NCBI RefSeq assembly: GCF_018873765.1
Contig: NC_057919.1
Span: 68,876,984 to 68,940,983 of the forward strand
Length of the DNA: 64,000 nt
Reading direction: 5' to 3'
From: Telopea speciosissima
Taxonomy: Eukaryota; Streptophyta; Magnoliopsida; Proteales; Proteaceae
Shown here: positions 45,723 to 57,714 of the stretch, piece after piece
Numbering within the stretch: the first letter of the stretch is position 1
Layout of the letters: the number at the start of each line of letters is the position of its first letter
The notes under the pieces: model-generated
Seen by the model: only the letters and a program-made list of their open reading frames with translations
What the model was told of the DNA's origin: nothing
Databases searched by the model: none
Made by a program: the position numbers and the translations under genes

Positions 45723-46588
45723 TAGTTTATAGAGCACATAGTCAAGCGGATTAAAATCATTTCCAATTTGATATCATTATAATCCATGGTTTTACGGGTA
45801 TCGGTTACCTTCAAAACTCAACCGATAAGATATCAGACAAGCTTACCCTTGATTTCAGTTTAAAGAACAAAATCCCTAATCCGGGCTCAATTTATATCAT
45901 ATCGGTATCAACGGTGATCGATACAGCCACGAATATCCACTGATACCGAGGTGGGCAAACATTGAGCCAAGCTAGTTCACTTAGTCCACCCGTATTATCA
46001 AAGAGACCCCTAAATTCCCTTTCTGTCATTTGATATGATCGGGTGAGACAGCTAGGTCCCATGCGGGTCTCCCCACTCACCGAAAATAGAAAAATGCGTC
46101 AATGTAGATATTTTTTCGTTGAAGCCGATGAAAAAGCAATTAATAAAGGGCACATGAGAAAAATTCCTATAAACATCCAAACATGACTTATCAATCACAG
46201 ATACAAAAGTTGAAAGATCCGTGATTCATGATGGACCCTACCATTAGCATTGTTCAAACTTATCAATCTGTATGCTAACAATTAGAAATTTGATTAATAA
46301 GCAAGAGTGTCACAGGTCCAACGAAATGTATTAGGGTTTCCAGCAGGGTTTCCAAAATCAGGATTTCGGATTTGAATTGGTTGAGGCCCGATCCCCTTCC
46401 AAAAACTAGGGTTATGGCATATTTGAGGCCATTCTTACCGATTCCTCGCCAACCGGCCAAAACCAATCCAGATTCGGATTCGGGGTGGTTTATCCATCCA
46501 GCAGCATTGCACAAATGGCCTCACCCTGCATCCTAAGTAGAGCACTACGTGCTAAATCAGCAGACAGTAGACCTGCTTTTAACATCCC
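45723..46588. other. Intergenic
   Basis: 45785-45945 contains tatcggt/gatacc words resembling the element at 42803-43229. The rest shows no gene. Confidence 0.4.
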
Positions 46589-46605
46589 GTATTAACCACA
46601 CATTT

Positions 46606-46778
46606 TAAAAAAAAGCGCGTCCTAGTGCACAAGGCTCCCGCTACTGCAGGGTCTGGGAGGGGCAAATGTACGTAGCCTTACCCCCTTCTTTGCAGCAGAG
46701 GCTGTTTCCGAATTTTGAACCTGCAGCCAACAGGTTGCAATGGCACAACTTAACCATGGCGCTAAGGCTCGCCCACCT
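46606..46778 (-). mobile_element. Au-like SINE
   Basis: The minus strand follows the same plan as 36290-36462 (tgcaacctgttgg, cagcctctgctgc, gtaaggctacgtac, gggagccttgtgcac). Flanking 17-mers gtattaaccacacattt and gtattagccacacattt (46589-46605 and 46779-46795) differ at one base. Confidence 0.85.
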
Positions 46779-46795
46779 GTATTAGCCACACATTT

Positions 46796-49464
46796 AAACA
46801 AACAAAATCATGAACAAGAAAAGAAACCTAGTGGTCAATCAATCAATAGATTTAGTGTTCCAATCCAATCCGGGATGCAAGTCAATATACAGATTGTGCA
46901 CACCATCCTGCAAGAGATTTTGCTTGAGAAGTATTCAATTGACACATATTTGCTATATTTAGTCACCTAATCATAAACTCACCAACATCTTATTACCACA
47001 GTAAACCCCCACCATCAACCAGATTTGAATAGCAAAATTGCTTTTTGATCCAAATAGAAGTAGACAAAGTGGTTTGTCTCATGAGTGACATATGAACCTG
47101 TAAACAGTCAATTGAAATAGCTAAGTCAGAGCATTGAACTGTATTTGCCAATAGAAATGATGTCAGACTTAATTTTGACAATGAATGAAAGAAATATAAC
47201 ATTTTGAATATATCTACTAGATGATGCAGCTGACAGACTCACTTGCACAAATTTTTTTTTTAATCATTGTCTAATTTAAATGCTCAGAAATCCAACGTAT
47301 ATGTTATATGTCACAAAATGTGAAATAAATTTTGCATCCAAAAGAAAATGAGAGGTACGAAAGAGTGAATTTAGTCATGTCAATGTCTAAACTTTTTGAC
47401 ATGGAGCCTATTCAGATTCCTCACATAGTAACATCACAGCTGATACTTTACGCAACTGAGGGCCGGACTAGATGGACTGCATAATCGTAACAGTGTGAAG
47501 AGTGAAAAATGAATGGAATAAAAATAAACTGATACAGAAAACCTCCCAATATTAATGAGCTCAAATTTTAGGAGAAAATATCAACTGTAATGGTTTATAA
47601 TCTGACTTTAGTTCTGCTAAAATGCACAACTTAAAAGGAAGGCAAAGAGGGGGGGGTTAACCGGTGCTAAATCTACTTACAGATGGACATTTAGACTGAC
47701 ACCCCAGTCCATTGAAGCTCTCAAGGAAACTAAATAATAGGATTGAACAATGATACTGATCTCATTAGAAATCAGGTCCTTTGATAACTTTAAAGATGCC
47801 TGGGAACACTTGATCAATTTAACATAGCTAGTGATTACCATTCCTTGGATGCCCAAAATGAACTTAGAACTGGTGAGAAGGACATTCATGGATTACGGAT
47901 GACAGCAAGTATGGCTCTGAATAGCGTTGAAAGGCAAAATAGGATCCGTGTAGCTAACTCCATTTAGTTACAAGGCTTATAATGTAGAAGGGGTTCAAGC
48001 AAGAACCACTCTACAGTAGGATTGATGATAGGTTACAGCAGAACATCAAATTAGCAACAAAATCAGAATTAGTAACTAAGAGAAATAAAACCAAATCAGC
48101 CAGCAGTTTGGATCCAGACTTGGATCAAGTGGAGGGTATGAGGAGAGGGCATTCTGCTCCAAATTTCATCCTATTATGATGGCTGGTTGCTGAGATATGA
48201 ACTGGAATCAAAATTAGAAAGTTTGATGAGATCTTGCAAACCAGCAGCAACTTGGACTCCAAACAGGGATCGAGTGTAGCTCTCCTTGACAGGGTTCAGC
48301 CCTCAAAAGCCATACTGAGACAAGGCTCAGGTTGCAGAGAAGTGTAGGCTCGAAGTTGCTGGAGAATTTTGGGCAGAAAACTGATCTGCAGGGGTGACTC
48401 AATCCTTCTGTGGTTGTGATCAGCAGCAGCAGTTTCTAGTTGAATATGGGGATGTATTCTGGTCCTTCACTGATGCAGCAGCAGCACTCAATTATGGTCT
48501 CAAACAACAGAGAATGTGGAGTTCGAGTAGGGGAAGAAGAGAAGATAGAAGAAAAGGGGGTAGGGGAATGGCTCTCTCAGCCTGGGTCTCTCACCTACAG
48601 CTATCTCAACTGTTGCAGCACAAGGAAAACTCCCATACTCGATGGCTAAATTGGCCTGAAGATTCTTTTCTCTAAATTCTGATCTTTCATTAAGATGTGA
48701 TGCCTTTTAATAGCTTAGGCAAGCTTACAATAGAATAGAAACTTCTCAAAAATAAAAGCTAATCTAAAATAGAAACTACTAAATCCTAATTAAATAGAAG
48801 TTGACTAAATTAAAACTACTTGGCTTTATACTTCAGCAACAAATTAGAAACTAATAAATATGGAAACTACTAAAGTGCACCAAATCCAGCTGACTGGTCA
48901 AAGGAGGATCCTAGCAAAATCGTGGAGCATCTTCCTCTCAAAATTGGAGAGCATCTTTGACTACTGCAATCGTTGGGCATCTTGGACCCCTGCTTGGCTG
49001 GCTCGAGTTGGCCCTGCTGGGCTGACTCGATCTGGTCCATCTCATGGGGGGAAGGGGGGGGGCGGGGGCTGGTCCCTTATCTCTTCCTCTGGCCAGAATT
49101 TACATCAGCTTAGTTGAGTTCATTTGAGTTGCACTACTGCTCCATGGGCAAATAAATAACAAATGAAAAGGCGTAACACCCAACAAAGTTTTCATTTGAT
49201 ACGGGAGCATTATCTCTACCAAAATCTTACCAGCACTGCAGCACACTGATGGACCAAAAATCTTTTACAAATTCTGCCCCATCTTTCTCCAGAATTTGAG
49301 TGACAAAGTTGGTACTAGGTGATGCAACCCAAGGTTTTGTAACAAGACTGGGCTGCAGTAGAAGCTGAAGTGGAAACCTGCAAAGCTGAGGATAAAGAGG
49401 AGCTGGCTACTGTAGATGTAGAAGAAGTACTCAGCTATGACATCACTCGGCGAACCACTGCATC
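46796..49464. other. Unassigned; possibly LTR-like between 47950 and 49200
   Basis: No gene recognised. 48180-49100 reads on the minus strand like the promoter and leader of a retroelement, but no primer-binding site, partner LTR or coding domain is seen. The 93-codon plus frame at 48394-48675 has low-complexity Gln/Arg composition and is not supported. A G-rich run lies at 49046-49068. Confidence 0.35.
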
Positions 49465-49868
49465 TACTAAGAGCTTAAATCTCTCTGGAATGGGTTGCAG
49501 CGCCGGTGCGATTGGTGTTGATTTAGCTAGCAATCTGTTAAAGATTCACAAGAATTCCTTCACCATCGTTCTCTGCACAGAAATTCTCCACTGGATGGTA
49601 CGCAAGCAATGACCATTCCAAGTAATAGCTAAAAAATAACTGGCATTTTTCCCAAGTTAACTATAATCGAAAACTTTACTTTGTTTACTCCTGCAGGTAG
49701 TGCTGCAATTTTGCTTACAAACAAGAAAGAGGCAAAGTGTAGATCCAAATACAAGCTATTACGATCAGTGAGAACCCAGAGAGCCTTTGAAGATAAAGCA
49801 TACATGTATTGGACCTGCAGTGAGGGGATCAATGGCAGAGTTTTTCGTATCGACCTCTGCAAGTGGCG
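49465..49868 (+). pseudogene. 3-ketoacyl-CoA synthase (KCS3/12/19-like) pseudogene fragment
   Basis: KCS enzymes condense malonyl-CoA with fatty acyl-CoA in very-long-chain fatty-acid elongation at the endoplasmic reticulum. The frame reads [40 protein letters not shown] and keeps the catalytic Cys (codon 49496-49498). A shift near 49585 moves the homology ([12 protein letters not shown]) into another frame with a TAA at 49623. The LLLNCLFRM segment is replaced by unrelated sequence, and homology resumes at about 49697 (GSAAILLTNKKEAKCRSKYKLLRSVRTQRAFEDK). A further shift occurs near 49853. The N-terminal membrane part and the catalytic His/Asn regions are absent. The AILLTNKKEAK and VRTQRAF words suggest the KCS3/12/19 branch. 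Confidence 0.85.
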
Positions 49869-50521
49869 GTGAGTAGCAGCGGTGAGCAGTAGGGAGAGAT
49901 TGTGCATTGGAGGTGAAGCGAGAGATTATGCGCTATGGCAAATGGATTGAAAGGTTTGGATTTTTTTCAGCTAAAAATGGGGATTCAAGCTCTGAAGGGG
50001 ATTTTCAGCTCACTGTTTCTGTCAGAGATTCAAGCTCCGAAGGGGATTAGTACTCTGCCCATTGAATTATCATCAGAATTACAGGATCAACTGTGCGATC
50101 AATCTCAGCCTCCGTAGTGAAAGGGAGCTTGGCATCCAAAACCCTAGGGTCGACTGAGGGTTGGCTTGCTCATCCAGGTAGAGCGGATGTTTCTACTTGT
50201 TGAATTGGCGATGGTTCTGCCATGGTCACTACTGCGGCGGCCGTGGAGAGAGCTCGGAAGCAGGTAGGGCACCCCCTTCTGTTGCAGTATATTTCTCAAA
50301 GCTTCGAAGCGATAAGCCTTGTGGTCATGGTTGTTTCCTCTGTGAATCGCTGTGGATTTGATTAGAATCCACAAGCTCGGAGTCGAGCGTCTCACCTTCG
50401 CCGGAGAAGATGAAGTTCTGAGGAAGAAGGTGACTCTATGCCTTCTCATCATTTTTTATCCCTAGGGTAAAAGGGTCATCTTACATGCATGCAAGGTTAG
50501 TTTGGGGATTACGAAAAAATA
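49869..50521. other. Intergenic
   Basis: Downstream of the KCS fragment. The small frames at 49935-50117 and 50144-50452 match nothing I know. Confidence 0.4.
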
Positions 50522-50826
50522 TGTTAGAGTTGTTAGAAGTTATGTTATAAGGGTAGTTTGGGAACTAGCCTTTTGTCTAGTTGCCCTATTGTGTATTTTC
50601 TATTTTTTACCTTTCTTACCTTTTACCTCCCTAGGGAGGTGTATGTAATATTCTCATTTCTATTAATGAAGTAATATAGGTGTTGACAGATCTCTCTCAC
50701 ACACAAGCCATTAGAATCGAAATACTCTCTCTTCTTCTCTCTTGTATCCTTCTTCCTCTCCTATCTTCTTCTTTTTCCTTCATCCTATTCTCCTTTTTCT
50801 ACTTACATTCTTAACTAAAATCCAAC
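50522..50826 (+). mobile_element. 5' LTR of Copia element E
   Basis: Begins tgttagagttgttag. It carries a TATA-poor but polyadenylation-like centre (ctattaatgaagtaatatag) and a CT-rich U5. It ends just before the primer-binding site. Assignment to element E rests on orientation and on continuity across the nested element C. Confidence 0.65.
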
Positions 50827-50827
50827 T

Positions 50828-50840
50828 TGGTATCAAAGCA
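50828..50840 (+). other. Primer-binding site of element E
   Basis: tggtatcaaagca, one base from the standard Met-tRNA-primed sequence. Confidence 0.75.
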
Positions 50841-51426
50841 CTAGGTTTGAGAGTCGTAATCAGTCTCTTGTTCCCATTTTTTTCTTCTCTTTGAAATCCT
50901 TATGCCCTAGGATTTCGAGGAGACTTCTATGTAAACCATAGTTGAAGAAGCATGAAATAGGCCTTATATAGCCTATTTAGACATTTGAAGATGCTACTTG
51001 AGCTGGATTGAAGTTTTGTTGAAGATTTGACACTTACCAAGCTGCTGGAAGGATTACCGCCAGTCTCAAGTTGCAGGTTCTCTATCTCTCTCTCTCTCGG
51101 CATGTGTTTGGGTCTTAGACTGGGTCACTAGAATCGCCCAAAGGTGTCCCTCATGCCTCATATGCCTTCCCTTGCTGATTGACAACCATTTGTGAGCATA
51201 ACCCTTTTTCGTGGAACCTCTGTTTCTATTAACAGATTAGAATTAGAGTATGAATGCTTCGATGATTATGATCACCCCAAGCACATCTAGTTATAATTAT
51301 GAAAACATAGGACAAAATTACAATAAGCAATGTGGGACTAAAACCCACATACAAAAGAAACATAATAAAAGAAGAAAATATCCAGAATACCCCCACGATA
51401 TTCTGGCCCATACAATCCAACACTCC

Positions 51427-52165
51427 TCATGTTGGAGCATATATGTCATGCATGCCCAACTTGACTAAGATAGGAAGAAACAGTTTGCCACTTAGTCCCT
51501 CAGTGAACACATCAACCAATTGATCAGCAGACTTCACAAAGGGAACACAAATGAGTCTGGCTTCGAGCTTCTCCTTGATGAAATGTCGGTCAACCTCCAC
51601 ATGCTTAGTACAATCATGCTGGACAGGGTTATAAGCAATGCTAATGGCTGCTTTGTTGTCACAATAAAGCAACATGAGAAAATGGACAGCAACACCAATA
51701 TCCTGCAACAATCCTCTAAGCCATAGAAGTTCACAAATTCCTCGTGCCATTGCATGAAATTCGGCTTCAGCACTGGACCTTGCCACAACATTCTGCTTTT
51801 TGCTACGCCATGTGATAAGGTTCCTACCCACAAAGGAACAATAGCCAGAGATAGATTTTCTGTCCTTGGAACCAACCCAATCAGCATCAGTATAAGCTTC
51901 AACCTTCAAGTGACCATTGGGAGAGAGAAGGATTCCTTTTCCTGGAGCAGACTTCAAATACCGCAAAATACGACCAACTACCTCCAAGTGAGAGGAATAG
52001 GGATCATGCATAAACTGGCTCACCAAACTTACAGCAATGGCTATGTCAGGTCGTGTGTGAGAGAGGTAGATTAGTTTGCCCACTAATCGCTGATAACAAC
52101 CCTTGTTAATAGGTTCACCCTCTTTCTCCTTAAGACAGGTCGTGTGTTGTTGATGATTCTTTTTC
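51427..52165 (-). pseudogene. Element C RNase H and polymerase end
   Basis: The 218-codon frame starts GKLIYLSHTRPDIAIAVSLVSQFMHDPYSSHLE and carries the RNase H motifs YTDADWVGSKDRKSISGYC, SSAEAEFHAM and YCDNKAAISIAYNPVQHDCTKHVEVDRHFIKEKL. It ends next to the 3' LTR. The deletion joint with the protease region lies between about 52135 and 52165. Confidence 0.9.
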
Positions 52166-53412
52166 CAGATATAGAGGAAAGGGAACTATCAGCTACTTTG
52201 ACCTTATCTTTCCCAGAAGTGGGAGAATAACGATGAAACAGGCTAGAGGAACCGGTCATGTGGTCTGTAGCTCCAGAATCTATGATCCAAGGATGGGAAG
52301 CTACAGAAGCACAGTGACCACCAAATGGAATACCTGACCGGGCAAAGTGTGAACCTGAAGGAGCAGAAGAGTTGGCAGTTGCAGCGGATGTAGTAGAGGC
52401 AGCAGCAGCGGAGGTCCTTAACACACGGAGGAATGCCTGTAAATCGTCCTGGGATAGACCAGTGTCAGTAGCAGGGGGAGTGGTAACAGACTCAGTATGG
52501 TTGGCTTCATTCTTTGGCTTTTTCTTGGCAGCCCTCTTAGCTTCAAAGTCAGCCGGCTTCCCATGAAGTTTCCAGCACTTGTCTTTGGTGTGGTACGGCT
52601 TGTGACAGTGCTCACAAACAATAGTACCAGTAGTAGAATCGGTAGAAGTAGTGCCTGTAGGTGCAAGAGCAGTCGGGGCAGCAGTCTGAAGGGCTGACCT
52701 GTCAGTAATAGGAGGGTGCAACATGGCAGCCCTACGGTTTTCTTCAGAGGAAACCAGTGCATAGGACTGTTCAAGTGTGGGAAAAGGTTTGTGACCCAAC
52801 ACTTGAACCCGAATCTGATCATACTCCATATTTAACCCAGCCAAAGAAATCATAAACTCTGATCTTGTCCACATGTTTCTTATATGAGGTAATGTCAACA
52901 GTTGTACTTGGGTGAAAATCAGAAAAGTGATCCAATTGCTGCCAAAGGCTGCGCAAAGTAGCATAGTATTTGGAGATTGTCAATTCTCCCTGAGTAGTGT
53001 GAAGGACCTTCTTCCTGAGTTCATATACATGGGCATCATTGCTAAGCTACCCGTAGATTTCCTTGCAAGCAGCCCAAATCTCGGAGGCTGTGTCAAGGAG
53101 AAGAAAATTATGCTGCAAATCGGTTGTCATAGAGCCAATTAGGTAGGACATGAGAACTCCATTGTTGGCAATCCACCTATCTTGAGCAGCTCCAATCTCA
53201 GTTGGCATAACACTGGTGCCATTAACATGACCAGTAAGGCCACGGCCAGCAATGGCAAAGGAAGCAAACCTAGACCAAAGCAAGTAATTAGTGCCATCCA
53301 ACTTGATTGGATTAGGAGGAAAGGTATGATAATCTGATTTGCTTAGTCCATCACCAACAGAAATAGCAGTCGAATCCACTGAGTCACCCATGAGGATAGT
53401 AGAAAAGCCCAA
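52166..53412 (-). pseudogene. Element C gag and protease start
   Basis: 53412-53047 encodes the gag N-terminus (PNPIKLDGTNYLLWSRFASFAIAGRGL). 52964-52166 continues with the zinc knuckle CEHCHKPYHTKDKCWKLHGKP and the protease active-site region WIIDSGATDHMTGSSSLF. A frame change lies near 52970-53050. Confidence 0.88.
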
Positions 53413-54015
53413 ATCGTAGAGAGGCGCTGTTGTGAAGAGAAACCCAAGAAATCCTTCAAGCTAAGGGCTGAAAATTGGATGAGAGCCCTCTGGTAATGGT
53501 AGAATAAAGGTCTCCAAAAATCAGCAGCAGCAGCAGCAAAGGGAATCCCTTATATCGATTTTTATAGGGTTTAGGGAAAAAAACCCTGAATATGCTGAAA
53601 TCGATGTAGGGAAGAAGGATAGCAAAAACACAGCAGATGGAGCTGAAATTGGGATCGAGTGGCCCTCTAGTAATGCTGAATCACCCTGCCAAATATCAGC
53701 CGCAACAGAAACCTGCAACCCCTAGATCGATATTGCTCAAGGTTTTGAAAAAACCCTAATTTGGTGGAAGAATAATCGATCTAGGACATCTTCAAAGCTG
53801 TTGGAGATAGGAACTAATCCAGAATAGTAAACACTGCTGCAGGTCTTGAGTCTTCAATGAGGTAGATTGGTTCCTTGGAAGGGAGTGAAAGCAATCCAAA
53901 AAAAAACTGAATCTTCAAATATCGCAGGCAGCAACTGGAGGTGGAATTGACCCTATCGATCAAAAAACTTGATCATAGAATGAGGTAATGGAGGGCAGCC
54001 ACTGGATCTATTGAT

Positions 54016-55232
54016 TGATGCAGAATTATCACCAAACTAGGCTTCTTTTATTAGGAATAAGTCTAGGGTTAGGATATATATATGTTAGGCCTTTGATTCC
54101 AAGGGTTTTCTATGTAATAGGCCACTTTAATGAGCCCAAACTAGGGGTATATAGGTTGTATACGGGATTAGCCCAATACTTAGTTTATTTTTATGCTTTT
54201 AATTGAACCATTTTATTTTTATGTTTTTAATTGAACCGGTTCAAATTGGTTACATCCAATTGGTTCAATTTAAGTGATCATGTGACTTGGTAAGTGGACA
54301 TGTGACTACTTAAGTGGTCATGTGATGTAAGTTGGGCTGGATTATGACTCTATAAGTCCAGCCATGTTTTGAGTCTATTTCCTTTAGTATTTCAGTTTCC
54401 TAGTCAGTTTAAGTTACCTAATAGGTTAGGGATAGGGTTAGCCTTTCCTTTTTAGTGTCTAAGTCTATTTTTGAGTCTTCTATATAAGTTTGTAAGGGAG
54501 GCCAGCATTGAATACGAATTTTGATTAATGAAAAGCTTTTGTTTGCTGTCACTGCTGCTGCCCTGCTCTGTTGAGTGTTGCTCCTTATGAGTGTGCATCC
54601 TTGTGGTTCTATCAAGGTGGAAAGGGACTGGTGGAATCCGGTTGACTCCTTATGCCGTAACGGCTGGGAGTATCTTCTTCAATTCGAAGGTGGTTCTATC
54701 CTTCACATCTGTTCAAGCTGCTGCCAGTGGAATCTCCAGTAACTTTGACACCCAATTTCTTCTTCTAACCCTCTAATCCTTTCCCCCAATCGATCCCCTT
54801 CTTGGTTTGAATCCCATAAACCCTAACTCCATTAAACCCTAGATCTTGCTGCCCAGCCATATTTAACCATTAGAATTACTTCAAATTCAAACCACAGCCT
54901 CTCCTTAACACCCCCTACACTCGACCCAAGCTGCTGCCCATATTTGTCTTTCAAAACCCTAAATTTGACCTAATTTCTAAAACCCAAAACCTGAAACCCT
55001 AACCCTAATTTCTGGAATTTTGAATTCTCATCTAAACCTAACCAAATCTAGCTTTCTAAACTCCCCAAAACCTGCCTAGTATAATCGTATAAACTATATT
55101 CCCATTATCCTACCCTAACCCTTGGAATTAACCTAAATCCTAGTGCTGTCCATTCGAACCAGCAGCCCCTTTTGTTATTTGATCCTGTTTTTTGGCTCCT
55201 AGTAGGTCTCCTACCTATCTAGGACTACATTA
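54016..55232 (+). mobile_element. Solo Gypsy-type LTR in the leader of element C
   Basis: Starts tgatgcagaattatcacc and ends ctatctaggactacatta. The flanking repeat tattgat is seen at 54009-54015 and 55231-55237 (5-bp core ttgat). It contains a TATA-like tatataagtttgtaag near 54481 and aaccctaa words near 54990. No internal region or partner LTR. The same family as the split LTR at 27826-28231 plus 32644-32889. Confidence 0.8.
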
Positions 55233-55887
55233 TTGATCACCTCATCAGTGGCTGCCCTAATAGGGGAGAATGAAGAACAAGGGGCAAGGAGAGGGAAGAA
55301 CTCGAGAATGAAAGAAAGAAGAGGCTGAAATCGAGAATGGAAGAGAGAGAGGGGGTGTCTCTAATTCGAAATCTGCTCTGATACCATGTTAACAGATTAG
55401 AATTAGAGTATGAATGCTTGGATGATTATGATCACACCAAGCACATCTATTTATAATAATGAAAACATAGGACAGAATTACAATAAGCAATGTGGGACTA
55501 AAACCCACATACCAAAGAAACAAAAGAAACATAATAAAAGAAGAAAATGTCCAGAATACCCCCACGATATTCTGGCCCATACAATCCAACAGTTTTTGTC
55601 AATGTAAAGCCGGAATGTTTGGTTTCCTTTTTCCTTGCATTTGAAATGCAATATGTCAAACTCTTTGTTGAGGAATGGTTATGAGCAGCTTGTATGAAGT
55701 CTTTGAGCTTGTTTAAGCTGATATTTCTTCTTGGAAAGTGTTAGATTGAAATTTTCCTCTAGTTATATGTGTTTTCTACCATGCTGAAATTCGACTCTGG
55801 TGTTGAGTTCTATATTTGGGTTGAGTGTGTACTCTCCATTTGTCTTTGGCACTCCTGTTTATAGTCAAGTGTTATTTCCCTTACAAT

Positions 55888-57340
55888 ATGGTTGATTCAG
55901 CTACATCTAGGCTTGGTTCGGCTGATTCACAGCCTACTCCAACAGCTCCTCAGTTTATTTATGAGAACTCACACCCACAGATCTCTATTGTGAAGCTTGA
56001 TAGCACTAATTACTTGGACTGATCATACTCAGTGAAGCTTTCCGTTAGGAGCAAAGGGAAGCTTGGGTATATTACAGGTGCTATTAAAGCCCCAGAGTTG
56101 GTTCTCCTAGCTATGATAAATGGGAGACCAAAAATTCCACAGTGATGACCAAGCTAATCTTCTCTATAAACCCCGAGATTGGGAGAAGATTTATGCGGAA
56201 AGAAACTGCCAAGGCAAGTTGGGACAGTGTCTCCCAAACATTTGATAGGGTAGGTGACTCTGCCAAGGTCAATCAGCTTCACCAAAAAATTAATTCAATG
56301 AGGAAGGGTGAGAGGACCATTTCTGAGTACTACAATGCTTATATTAGTCTCTTGGAGGAGTATGGCCACTACAGGGACATTCAGTTGACCAATCCAGAGG
56401 ATGATGCAAAGGTGTATCGCACTCTTGAAAAGGAGCGTGTCTTCACTTTACTTGGTGACCTTAACCTAGATTATGAACCAATCAGGTTCCAGATTTTAGG
56501 CCGGTCCCCTCTTCCATCCCTTGATGAGGTTTGTAACTACTTATAGAGTGAGGAGAGTTGGCGTGTCGCTATGGATCCACCACTAGCATCATCCCTTAAG
56601 AGATCAGCTCTCAATTTTAGTTCTTTCCATGACACCCATGGAGGTGGTAGAGGTCAAGGGCCTAACCGTGGGGAAGACAGAGTAGTGGAGACAAGTAGTA
56701 CTAGTGGAGTGGGTCGAGACAGGTCTAAATGTGATCATTGTGGGCGATCTGGACATACTAAGGATAGGTGTTGGACTCTTCATGGTCATCTCCCTGGTAC
56801 ACGAGGTGGTACTCATGGTGGTCGTAGAGGGGGAGCTTGAGCACACTCTGTGATGACTAAGGCAGATGCTACACAGGTGACTCCACTTTAGTAGATGCAG
56901 TGGTTCGCCGAGTCATGTCACAGCTTAGTACTTCTTCTACACCTACAGTGGCCAGCTCCTCTTCATCCTCAGCTTTGCAGGTCTCCACCTCAGCTTCTAC
57001 TGCAGCCCAGTCTTGGGTCATTGACTCTGATGCCACTGACCACATGACTGGTACGTCCCATTATTATGATTCCTATATCATTTGCTCTGGTAAGGATAAG
57101 GTTAAGGTAGCCAATGGCTCCCTTTCCTCCATCTTTGGTAAGGGTAGGATCCCTGTTACATCATCTATTTCTCTTACTTCTGTTCTTCATGTCCCTAACC
57201 TTACCCTTAATCTTCTATCTGTGAGTCATTTAACTAAATCTCTGAACCGTAGTGTCACTTTTTTCCTTCTCATTGTCTTTTTCAAGATTTGGTAACAAAG
57301 AGGATTATTGGTAGTAGATGTGAGGAGCAAGGCCTTTACC
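55888..57340 (+). pseudogene. Copia E gag and protease, broken
   Basis: The gag starts MVDSATSRLGSADSQP. It has TGA (56020-56022) where Trp is expected after NYLD. It continues in 56142-56546 (WDSVSQTFDRVGDSAKVNQLHQKI), with the zinc knuckle CDHCGRSGHTKDRCWTLHG at about 56730-56786. The protease site reads WVIDSDATDHMTG, with Asp for Gly in the DSG triad. The frame ends at 57293, and homologous codons continue to about 57340, where mitochondrial sequence begins. Confidence 0.88.
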
Positions 57341-57344
57341 AAGA

Positions 57345-57700
57345 GGAAAGGGGAGGTCCTGATTCCGAACGGAGCCATATGACATGAGAGTGTCACGTAC
57401 GGTTCCTTTGAGAAGGGTGTGATACCACCACCTATCAAGCCTGAGTAGCGGCCCACGGAGCTGCATCCCTACTCACTTGGTCCATACACATCACTCTCTC
57501 TAGGAAGTTGGCCGCCTATCCTAGATCTTCCCATTTCCAAGAAGATCCCAGGCTCGATCCGGTTTAGTATCAAGGTGATTCTGTTTCCGTTCCTATATAT
57601 ATGGGTCTGTGCAGCATTTCCACGATATCGTTATGATCATTTAATGGGACCTAGCCGGAAAGTGTTCTTACCTCTATCATTAGCTCGGGTAGTCCCCGTT
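57345..57700 (+). other. Mitochondrial DNA insert: nad1 intron end plus last exon
   Basis: 57372-57405 is a 34-nt group II intron domain V (gagcc..gtacggttc with the paired arms catatgac and gtgtcac). It is followed by a domain VI-like stretch and then by the last exon of mitochondrial nad1: [46 protein letters not shown] and [14 protein letters not shown]-like codons (here [17 protein letters not shown]). NADH dehydrogenase subunit 1 belongs to respiratory complex I. The insert sits between the protease and pre-integrase codons of Copia E and ends about 20-30 codons before the nad1 stop. Intron and exon are contiguous, so the source was mitochondrial DNA, not spliced RNA. Confidence 0.88.
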
Positions 57701-57714
57701 CTTGTTGAACATTA

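Larger units (their letters stand above)
51227..55591 (-). mobile_element. Copia element C, internally deleted, nested in E
   Basis: LTRs 51227-51422 and 55387-55591 are close copies ending caatccaaca. The flanking 5-mers gtttc (51222-51226) and gtttt (55592-55596) differ at one base. The primer-binding site (tggtatcagagcag on the minus strand, 55386 downward) touches the 5' LTR. The coding part jumps from protease directly to the end of reverse transcriptase plus RNase H, so integrase and most of the polymerase are gone. Confidence 0.9.

Noticed and set aside
48394-48675. 93-codon plus frame, Gln-rich
   Set aside because: Low-complexity cag repeats create the frame. The surrounding sequence looks like a retroelement leader on the other strand.
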